Shown: piece after piece, positions 6,950-13,800 of the stretch
Layout of the letters: each line of letters starts with the position of its first letter
Numbering within the stretch: the stretch's first letter is position 1
Source of the DNA: Paenibacillus sp. SY21-1
GTDB taxonomy: Bacteria > Bacillota > Bacilli > Paenibacillales > Paenibacillaceae
NCBI RefSeq assembly: GCF_005222705.1
Contig: NZ_STGF01000007.1
Span: forward strand, 1-64,000
Direction: 5' to 3'
DNA length: 64,000 nt
Notes under the pieces: model-generated
What the model was told of the DNA's origin: nothing
Database searches by the model: none
What the model saw: the letters and a program-made list of their open reading frames with translations, nothing else
Position numbers and translations under genes: made by a program

Positions 6950-7498
6950 TTACAAGTTAAGGCTGATATACACTTCATCGAGTTCCATTTTCGTTATTCC
7001 GATATAGGCAAGCGTCACACTTGGCGAGGAATGATTCAACAACTTTTGAATGCGAGTAATGTCCACACCGCTTTGATAAGCATGATAGGCAAACGTTTTA
7101 CGGGTCGAATGAACACCAATTGCTTCCTTAATCCCTACTTGCCGAGCAGCATCATTCAATATGCGATATGCCTGAACGCGACTAATCGGCTTGTTGCCTT
7201 TTCGGCTTGCAAACAATATGCCAGTTTGCCTTCCGGTCTCCTTCACAAAGTCATGGATCGCTTTTTTGCAAACCTCGGATAAAGGAAAGTCCTTATGCTT
7301 ACCCGTCTTTTGCTCTCTCAGGCTGATTCGCTCCTGTTTGTATACATCTTCAATATTCAATCGCAACAAATCGGAAATGCGCAGGCCGGAATTGATACCC
7401 AGCACTAACAGTAGATAATCACGGATGTTTTGACCGCGCAAATATTTCTTCATCGCTTCCAGTTGCTTTTTATTTTTAATCGGTTCAACGAACTCCAT
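6950..7498 (-). CDS. Tyrosine recombinase (phage integrase family)
   Basis: A 182-residue protein consisting almost only of the catalytic domain. The active-site set is complete: R40 in NSGLRISDLLRL, K64 in REQKTGKHK, H130 and R133 in GVHSTRKTF, H156 in KLLNHSSPSVT and the nucleophile Y165 in LAYIGI. It lacks the N-terminal arm-binding and SAM-like domains of full integrases, so it resembles the short recombinases found in Bacillus-group accessory regions. A 39-bp palindrome lies just upstream (7517-7555), a possible substrate or control site. It probably mobilised or inverts part of the 5.6-10.1 kb island, but no attachment-site pair was found. Confidence 0.9.
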   Translation of the reverse strand: MEFVEPIKNKKQLEAMKKYLRGQNIRDYLLLVLGINSGLRISDLLRLNIEDVYKQERISLREQKTGKHKDFPLSEVCKKAIHDFVKETGRQTGILFASRKGNKPISRVQAYRILNDAARQVGIKEAIGVHSTRKTFAYHAYQSGVDITRIQKLLNHSSPSVTLAYIGITKMELDEVYISLNL

Positions 7499-7516
7499 TT
7501 CATCACCACTTACATA

Positions 7517-7555
7517 ATGTAATAAACTATATAATAATTATATAAAGTATTACAT
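7517..7555. repeat. 39-bp AT-rich nested palindrome upstream of the recombinase
   Basis: The arms ATGTAATA (7517-7524) and TATTACAT (7548-7555) flank an inner perfect palindrome TATATAAT-A-ATTATATA (7528-7544), with 3-base spacers AAC and AAG. TTACAT at 7510-7515 also pairs with ATGTAA at 7517-7522. The site is 18 bases from the recombinase start codon. It could be a recombination core, an operator or part of the promoter. Confidence 0.6.
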
Positions 7556-7590
7556 TCAACGTACACGGCTTTTTCTACAAATGAATGGAA

Positions 7591-7662
7591 ATACCCACAA
7601 AGGTAAGCCGGGTAAGGCTTCGTGGGTATTTTCCTTATGTAACACACTAGAATTGTGTTACA
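7591..7662. terminator. Two stem-loops between the recombinase and the sigma-like gene
   Basis: ATACCCAC (7591-7598) pairs with GTGGGTAT (7622-7629), with inner GGTAAGC/GCTT pairing, followed on + by TTTTCC. A second hairpin has TGTAACACA (7638-7646) and TGTGTTACA (7654-7662). The first looks like a terminator for the sigma-like gene, which is transcribed leftwards from 8592. The second may be a binding site or part of the same signal. No gene lies in 7556-7752. Confidence 0.5.
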
Positions 7663-7752
7663 TGATCCAGAAAAAATGACTTCAAAATTAACCCGTAATA
7701 CGAGGGTCATTTGTCGGTCATCCTGAAGAATTGGCCGGTTTTCTAGTGATTT

Positions 7753-8592
7753 TTAGTCTGCTGTTGTCTCCTGTTCATACGCCAACCATAATTTCTGAAG
7801 TCGCTCTCGTCTTCGGTATACGGTCATGCGTGCGATCTTGAATGTACGGGCTATTTCATCCACAGTCGATTGCTCCTGATACAGTAAACAAAACATTTGA
7901 GCTTCCTTCTTCGATAAACGGGTTCGGACAAAGGTTTCGATATGCCGCTTCATCAGGATGCTATCCAGGTCGGAACTGTCTTTGAAATGCTCGGCTAACT
8001 TCGGTTCATCCAGAAGGAGCCTATTCACTTCCTCATCGCTGTTAAAGTCAAGATTTTGCAAAGTCAGATTCGTATGACACCTACTTTTGAATCTCCGCAG
8101 TAGATTCCCACTGTAAAATTGGACGGCTTTCTCGTAGAAGGCCGCAAAACCTCTAGTAGAATGGGTATTCGTATCGGCCTTCCAATCCTGAATGGCTTGA
8201 AGGAGAACCGGATACAACACATCCTGTAAGTCCCCAGCGGTCGTATCCGTCAGAAATAAACGTCGGGCCTGAACGGGCAATCCCTTGATAATAAAGCGAT
8301 GTAAGTACTGATCCGTTAACTTCTTGAGGTAATCGTGCCACATGATCTTAAACAACTCAGGGTCCTTTGTCTTCTTGTATTGCATCATTTGAGTGTTGAG
8401 CGTTCCAAACTCCAGTCCACTCCAGCTATTGACGTTTTCTCTTTCCATAACCGCCCGTTGTTCCGCTTCGGCCTGTTGCTGCTTGACTTGACTGATTTGA
8501 TCAAAGTCAGCCTGAACAGCAGCATACAGTTCTTGAAATTGGCGCTCTATTTCAGGTGGAATGTACTTCGTTCGTTTTGGATTTTTCTCCAA
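7753..8592 (-). CDS. Sigma-70-like transcription factor with C-terminal region 4 helix-turn-helix
   Basis: The frame is open from 8667 (a TTG giving 304 residues), but a better start is the TTG at 8592, which has AAAGGGGAGAT six bases before it; that gives about 279 residues beginning MEKNPKRTKYIPPE. The C-terminal ~70 residues match a sigma region 4 type HTH: RLSKKEAQMFCLLYQEQ, then STVDEIARTFKIARMTVYRRR. A coiled-coil-like Gln/Glu-rich part lies near the N-terminus (QVKQQQAEAEQRAVMER). The middle shows AFYEKAVQFYSGNLLRRFK, reminiscent of region 2 but weak. It may act as an alternative sigma factor or regulator of the island. The repeats at 8715-8768 lie upstream of it. Confidence 0.65.
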   Translation of the reverse strand: MEKNPKRTKYIPPEIERQFQELYAAVQADFDQISQVKQQQAEAEQRAVMERENVNSWSGLEFGTLNTQMMQYKKTKDPELFKIMWHDYLKKLTDQYLHRFIIKGLPVQARRLFLTDTTAGDLQDVLYPVLLQAIQDWKADTNTHSTRGFAAFYEKAVQFYSGNLLRRFKSRCHTNLTLQNLDFNSDEEVNRLLLDEPKLAEHFKDSSDLDSILMKRHIETFVRTRLSKKEAQMFCLLYQEQSTVDEIARTFKIARMTVYRRRERLQKLWLAYEQETTAD

Positions 8593-8714
8593 GCGTTTAT
8601 CTCCCCTTTGTTTTTGGCATGGGGATATTAAACACAAAGGAGGCTGTTTTTTTAAATTTGAAAACAAAAATATAAAAGGCCAAGCTTAGGGCTTGACCGA
8701 GGAATAAGGGCGGA

Positions 8715-8768
8715 TTTACTTCGTCAGATTTACTTCGCGGGTTTACTTCATTTGCGCTTCGTTTACTT
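8715..8768. repeat. Four copies of TTTACTT upstream of the sigma-like gene
   Basis: TTTACTT occurs at 8715-8721, 8729-8735, 8742-8748 and 8762-8768, the first two extended to GATTTACTTCG. Spacings of 14, 13 and 20 bases are close to one or two helical turns. The cluster sits between the start of the sigma-like gene and the small zinc-ribbon gene. It could be an operator or iteron array. The rest of 8593-8945 shows no supported gene. Confidence 0.5.
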
Positions 8769-8945
8769 GATCTAATGATCTTCTTTCCTTATGCAATAAC
8801 TAATTATTCCCCCCCTTTTAACGTTCTTATTATATAAATAGTAAGTTTGAAGGGATTTGTAACAGCCAAATGTAAAAATGTTTTGGATATTTTCATGTTA
8901 GTGCAGTTAGCTGCTTGCAAAATCTGCAAGTATCTAAGGTGGGTC

Positions 8946-9116
8946 TTAGTCGTGTATATACACAGGCGTTGATGCACCATTACCACAGCCGGGACATTTA
9001 TTTGTACCATATCCGTCGCAGTAAAAACACCATTTCTTTCCGCATGATGTGCATTGATTAACGGTCAACGGACTTATATTATCGGGATTTTGATTGCAGT
9101 TTGGACATTTTGCCAT
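8946..9116 (-). CDS. Small zinc-ribbon protein
   Basis: A 56-residue protein with eight cysteines in four CxxC pairs: CPNC, CTSC, CFYC and CPGC. It starts at 9116 (MAKCPNCNQNPD) with GGAGG seven bases upstream and stops at 8946. The pattern is that of two treble-clef or zinc-ribbon units, often used for protein or nucleic acid binding. It heads towards the sigma-like gene and follows another zinc-ribbon gene at 9156-9347, so the small genes probably form one operon. Function unknown. Confidence 0.65.
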   Translation of the reverse strand: MAKCPNCNQNPDNISPLTVNQCTSCGKKWCFYCDGYGTNKCPGCGNGASTPVYIHD

Positions 9117-9155
9117 GTTCATCCCTCCAATGGGTATAGTTCAGTTAAAATGGCT

Positions 9156-9347
9156 TCATCTCAGTGATTCAGAGACATACATAAGGACTCGACCAAGCAC
9201 AAGGATTATGGCAAGGGTAATGATGACCCTCACAATATGAAAGCCAATTCCTTGTTCTTCCTCCAGATTGGCTCCGCAGTTCGGACAACTTGTTGCAGAT
9301 GCGCCAACGGAATGATTGCATTCCGGGCATGGATGTAGATTCGACAT
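9156..9347 (-). CDS. Zinc-ribbon membrane protein
   Basis: About 63 residues. An N-terminal zinc ribbon (CPEC and CPNC pairs, PCPECNHSVGASATSCPNCG) is followed by one transmembrane helix (IVRVIITLAIILVLGRVLMYV). The ATG at 9347 is chosen over the one at 9362 because GGAG lies nine bases before it. The zinc_ribbon_2 plus one membrane segment arrangement is common in Firmicutes and of unknown role. It lies between two other small genes on the same strand. Confidence 0.65.
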   Translation of the reverse strand: MSNLHPCPECNHSVGASATSCPNCGANLEEEQGIGFHIVRVIITLAIILVLGRVLMYVSESLR

Positions 9348-9371
9348 GTAAACACACTCCATAACATGAAA

Positions 9372-9641
9372 TTAAAGCTTTCGATTGGGCATCAGCGACG
9401 CCAATATGAAACCGCCAATAATAGTTGCCCCCATGATGTACTTGAAACGAGTTCGTCGTTCATCGCCATTTTGCAAATCGTCCAGTTCCCTTTCAAAGAT
9501 TTGTTGCATCTTGAAATCATTGTTCAGTACTTCCATCGTAAGTTCGGGTTCAGTCGGTGCTTTCAAATAAAGTATGTAATAAGCCAGTTCCAAGACGATG
9601 ATGATAGCCAACAGCGTCATCGCCAGCTTTCTTAGAGTCAT
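9372..9641 (-). CDS. Small protein with two membrane segments
   Basis: An 89-residue protein with hydrophobic helices at about 5-26 (LAMTLLAIIIVLELAYYILYL) and 68-83 (YIMGATIIGGFILASLM), separated by a charged loop (IFERELDDLQNGDERRTRF). A strong GGAGG site precedes the ATG. It is divergent from the Xre gene at 9824 and shares its control region. No family recognised. Confidence 0.55.
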   Translation of the reverse strand: MTLRKLAMTLLAIIIVLELAYYILYLKAPTEPELTMEVLNNDFKMQQIFERELDDLQNGDERRTRFKYIMGATIIGGFILASLMPNRKL

Positions 9642-9658
9642 GGAGCACCTCCTTCCAT

Positions 9659-9717
9659 ATTGAATTATTCAAAATGCTGGATAAACTTTTTGATCTTATC
9701 ACACTTCATAATTCAAT
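9659..9717. repeat. Inverted repeat upstream of the small membrane gene
   Basis: ATTGAATTAT (9659-9668) and ATAATTCAAT (9708-9717) form a perfect 10-bp inverted repeat with a 39-base spacer. It lies directly upstream of the small membrane protein gene and may be a control site for that promoter. Confidence 0.45.
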
Positions 9718-9744
9718 GACATCCAAACACTCACTTCTTTATGA

Positions 9745-9795
9745 TACGCATTTACGTACCAATTTACAAGAGTTTACATGATACGCTTTTGCGTA
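9745..9795. promoter_or_regulatory. Twin operator-like palindromes before the Xre gene
   Basis: TACGCTTTTGCGTA (9782-9795) is a perfect palindrome around four T's. TACGCATTTACGTA (9745-9758) is a close copy. Both are preceded by TGA, and they start 37 bases apart. The right copy lies between a possible -35 (TTTACA, 9773-9778) and -10 (TAATAA, 9794-9799) of the Xre gene, which suits autorepression. The position between divergent genes suggests control of both. Confidence 0.6.
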
Positions 9796-9823
9796 ATAAA
9801 CGTGTGTAAAGTAGGGATGTGCA

Positions 9824-10048
9824 TTGACTAAGAAGATCGTGTTGAAAATAACGGACTTGTTACAAGAACATAAGATCAGCCTTCGCGAATTGTCTAGATT
9901 AACAGACATTCGTCATGCAGCTCTTAGTGAATTGACCAATTATAAACGGCAAAATGTGAATTTTGGACATATCGAACGCATTGCAGAAGCTCTGAACATC
10001 TCGGATATTCGCAGGATTATTGACTTGAAAGATATAGAAGATGAATAA
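9824..10048 (+). CDS. Xre/Cro-type helix-turn-helix regulator
   Basis: A 74-residue protein that is essentially one Cro/C1 HTH domain: LLQEHKISLRELSRLTDIRH, then LSELTNYKRQNVNFGHIERIAEALNI. The start is TTG at 9824, with AGGGATG about eight bases before it. The size and layout are those of phage or integrative-element repressors of the YozG/YqaE group. It is the only gene of the island on the + strand. The twin palindromes just upstream suggest that it represses its own promoter and perhaps the divergent small genes. Confidence 0.85.
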   Translation: MTKKIVLKITDLLQEHKISLRELSRLTDIRHAALSELTNYKRQNVNFGHIERIAEALNISDIRRIIDLKDIEDE

Positions 10049-10067
10049 AGATCGCCTTAGAGGAAAT

Positions 10068-10099
10068 GAACGCCTGCGACTAATTAGTCGCAGGCGTTC
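10068..10099. terminator. 32-bp perfect palindrome after the Xre gene
   Basis: GAACGCCTGCGACTAA (10068-10083) is followed immediately by its exact reverse complement (10084-10099), then ATTTGTTT. This looks like a strong terminator for the Xre gene, ending 51 bases after its stop. Being a perfect palindrome without a loop, it could also be a recombination or binding site. The remaining stretch 10100-10298 holds no supported gene. Confidence 0.6.
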
Positions 10100-10298
10100 A
10101 TTTGTTTAGGGTCTATAATTCAATCTAAGCCGCTCATATGATATTCAATATGTTTATATATCCATAATCTTGGAGATGAATTTGGGTCAATCTGGGACAT
10201 TCTAGCACCGCTTAATATTACAACACTCAGTTCTTCATGAAAGAGTTCAAAAATCGGACAAGTTGATGACGATTGAATACAACAACACGTTTGGATTC

Positions 10299-10368
10299 AG
10301 CCGCCCGATTTAATCAACACTGGGTAAAGGACAAAAGAAAGACCTTGAGGATTTCTACCTTCAAGGTC
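10299..10368 (-). terminator. Shared downstream element and terminator of the live module
   Basis: GACCTTGA (10341-10348) pairs with TCAAGGTC (10361-10368). On the minus strand the stem is followed by TTTCTTTTGT, a rho-independent terminator for the toxin-barstar operon. The + strand sequence AGCCGCCCGATT...CACTGGGT (10299-10324) beyond it is nearly the same as 2838-2866 behind orphan module 2. Homology fades to the left of 10299. Confidence 0.8.
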
Positions 10369-10385
10369 TACTTATCAATACTTTC

Positions 10386-10784
10386 TTAATCTACTAAATA
10401 GACTGTAAATCGTTTCATTTCCCCACCAACTACTACGTGTTTAACTTCTTCCTCCCAAAAAGGCAATATGGTATTGGTAAAACCATTAATAACTGCTTTT
10501 TTTGATTGTATATCTTGATGTAAAAAATCTTTGTAGTTATTTATAACCAAAACGTACCCATCTTTGTTAATCCATTCCAAGTCTCTCATCCAGTCATTAT
10601 ATCCGTCTAATCCACGTGATGGAATCGGAAATTGAAATAACGTTGACATTAAAGCTAAATAATCTTGTATCTGTGGAATATCAACGCCGTTTATCTCGGC
10701 AATAAACAGAGAATTATCCTGTTCTATATGGTTCTTAATATCAAGCATTGCTTCTAGTGAAACATAATGAATTTTGTTGTTCAT
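10386..10784 (-). CDS. Barstar-family immunity protein
   Basis: A 132-residue cytosolic protein that would bind and block the barnase-type toxin encoded just upstream. Barstar-like features are IAEINGVDIPQIQDYLALMS, then LFQFPIPSRGLDGYNDWMRDL, where barstar has YYGENLDALWDAL with its key Asp, and the strand YVLVINNYKDF. It starts 18 bases after the toxin stop with GGGAGG seven bases before the ATG, so the two are co-transcribed. It is longer than classical barstar (about 90 residues), with a C-terminal extension (FWEEEVKHVVVGGEMKRFTVYL). The match to toxin type and position makes the role strong. Confidence 0.85.
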   Translation of the reverse strand: MNNKIHYVSLEAMLDIKNHIEQDNSLFIAEINGVDIPQIQDYLALMSTLFQFPIPSRGLDGYNDWMRDLEWINKDGYVLVINNYKDFLHQDIQSKKAVINGFTNTILPFWEEEVKHVVVGGEMKRFTVYLVD

Positions 10785-10802
10785 CGTTATCCTCCCAAAT
10801 TC

Positions 10803-13800
10803 CTAATTAACTTTTACAAATGCCGGCAATCCTGTCGGGCTAACTGCCTCTCCATAATGGCTATCAGTATAATAAATTGAACCATCAGAACCTACAACAA
10901 ACCTCTCTGCATCTCGTCTTGCGCCTGGCTGTTTGTTATTTACATCAAACTCTTTGTAAGTAATAGGCTTTCCATTCGCGTCAGTTGTTGGGAGAGCACC
11001 ATTGCTATTTTCGTATTTGGCACCTGCTTTTGTACCCTGAGTATACCCTGCAACATTTCCTTTCCAACCATTCTTATCATATTTCTTATAAGAACTCTGT
11101 ACATGATCGGGTAAATCATTAATACTGCAAGTACCTGTATTATGAACCCAAATCCCAAGGTCACTTACAAAGTACGTATGGAATTCATCAACCGTCATGT
11201 TGTAAACTGTGACTTGCTTATGTTCCAGTTCAATACTCTCAATCTTGAGTGTATTCCCATCGCTCTGAACAAGCAAGTCTCCAACCTTGAGGTCTTTAAC
11301 AAATGTCCATCCCTTGCCCTGCACATAGAACGGATGATTAAATGTCGATTCAATAGTCTGACCGCCCACATGAATCTTGTAAATCTCATCCGTCTCATGG
11401 TTGAACGTTGCCGTTACTTCTTTGTACGCTACCTCGCCAGTTTCCTCATTCTTGGAAAGAACCCTATCTCCGACCTCAATGTCTTCGATATTTTTCTCCC
11501 CTTCGTCTGTTAAAACCTTCGTCCCTGCTGTAAAGCAATTACATCCACTGGAGGCGCGTGCCGCACCTGGAAGCTTTGTTCCAACTTTAAGAGCGGTTAA
11601 CAATACAGCTTGTTGGGGCTGGGACGCTTGTTGCAAATAGCTAGTGCCCAAAAGTTCTCCTATGCTAACCCCTTGCTTGTAAGCACTATACGCAGATTCA
11701 GTATATCCACGATAGAATTCAGCTATTGACATGCTCTTGAACATCTTACTATTAACCAATACTCGCAACTCTTCATCCGTCAAAAAATTACTTCTGTTAG
11801 TAGTATCATTAGTTAAAGCTTCCCAAATCAATGCCTTCTGAGCTGGTGTAAAGCTTGCATTGTTGCTGGACGTATTCATAAATTGCGGATACTCGGTTAC
11901 CGGGTACCTATTCAGAATTTCATCCGTATCCTTATTGAAAACGACGGTGCTGCTTCTGAGTGTCGTGATCTGCTTTTTCAGCGGAGGACCGGGTGAATAT
12001 TTCCGTTTCTCCTCTGTTGTTTGTATAACCTGTGTCACTACCGCTACATTCGTTCCCGCTACTGCACTGTCTATACTTGCAGTGGTCGTTCTGGTTGTTA
12101 TTGTTGAAGAGTTTTGCGAGATTTGGGTAGAACGACTGCCCGACATCATCTGATCGAATTTTTCATTGTCAATAATCATTCGACCGTCTTTAATCGTGAC
12201 TATTTTTTTATTATTCTCATCCCTTATACTGGTGGAGAAGTCGACAGAATACCCTGAAACCAAGGTGACTGTTGCCGTTTGGGTTTTACTGTTGTACGTA
12301 ATGGTTGCACCCGCTGCCTCTGCCAATTGTCTAAGCTGCACATCGGTATGACCCGATGGATCGATATACATCATCGGCTCATTATGCGTATACGTATAAT
12401 AGTTCAAACTAAGCGGGTCAAAGTCGGAGCCCCGATACGTATCCTCGCTCAAGAATCGGGCGATTTTCGGATCGTAGTAGCGCGCATTCAGATAATAGAG
12501 ACTGCTTTCTTCGTCATACTGGTAACCCGCATATCGGATCGGATTCTGTACAGCGCCCGTGGACTCGGTGATGTTGCCAAATGCATCATACGCATACGTC
12601 GCCTTGATCACACCGGCTGTATCCAGCAGCGCCGTCACGTCGCCATGACCGTTGTACAAGTAGGCATACTTCTCGCTGCCAACCTCTCGCGTCAGCAAGT
12701 TCAATCCATAGACGTTACGCGCCAGCTGCTTGCCTGTACCGTCGGTTTCCAGCACCACCTTGTCATATTCGTACAGATAGAGCGTCGTCTGACCGTTCGT
12801 GGTTTTCTTCGTCCGGTAGCCTTCTCCATTGTACGCATAGGTTGCCGTTCCGTTGCCATTGCTCGTTTTCACCAGTTGATTCCACACGTCATACTCAAAG
12901 CTCTCGGTGCCCGAAACGATGTCGTTGATCCGCGGATTCTCATTTGGCTGCCCCTCGATAAACATCCCGAAGGTCGGCTCGACAGGAGCCAGCGGATTGA
13001 ACAGCTTGGTGACTTCACGGCTTTTATGAATCATATTGCCATTCGCATCATAGCGGTACTGGTCCACCTGCGTTTCGCCAGACGTTTTGGTATCCGTCGT
13101 CTTCATTAGTCGATTCTGTTCATTGTATTCGTAGTTTACAATCGATACGACCGAACCCGCTGTCACCTTCTCCTCCGTCCGGTTTCCGGCGGCATCAAAG
13201 CGATAGCTCGTCACCTTGCCGCCAGGCTCCTGTACCTGCTGCAAGCGATTTAAGACATCGTACGTATACGTGGTCGTCCCTTTGTTGGTTCCGTTGACCC
13301 TTTCATTTTTGGTTTTCTGATTGCCCGCTGCGTCATACGTATACGTGTACGTATCCAGCAAGGTGGTTCCCTTCCAGTTCTTCAGTTCCTGCAGCTGATT
13401 ATTCCCGGTATACGTATACGTTTCCTTTACGCCGCCCGCATACTCCACCTGCTGGCGACTGCCATCCGCGTAGTAGCTGTAAACGATCGGCTGGTCGCTG
13501 TTGCTGCGCACCTCCGCCAAGCGATTCGTTTGGTCGAAGACCTTTGTCGTCACATTCCCTTTGACATCCTTGGTGATTTCCGACGTATAACCGCTTGTTA
13601 AACCTGCCGTGATCGCGTAACGGAAGGTGCTTGTGCCAAGCTGCGGGACGGATTTGGAAACCACTTGATTCAACTCGTCATAGCTGCGGCTTGTGGTGCC
13701 GGTTCCGTCCGTCATCGTCAGCTGATTGCCGTTTCCATCATAGGTGTACGTGATTTGACGTTCCGCTAGCGGTGTCCTTGACACCGACGCGCCTTCCACC

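Noticed and set aside
7510..7710. 66-codon minus-strand ORF between the recombinase and sigma-like genes
   Set aside because: It runs through the palindrome and two hairpins and has no ribosome-binding site or recognisable sequence.
8804..9010. 68-codon minus-strand ORF overlapping the small zinc-ribbon gene
   Set aside because: It lies in another frame over 8946-9010, where the four-CxxC protein with a clear GGAGG site is the real gene.
12279..13109. Long + strand ORF inside the RHS gene
   Set aside because: Opposite-strand shadow caused by repeated YD-repeat codons; many similar ORFs occur along 12.3-18.5 kb with no start signals.
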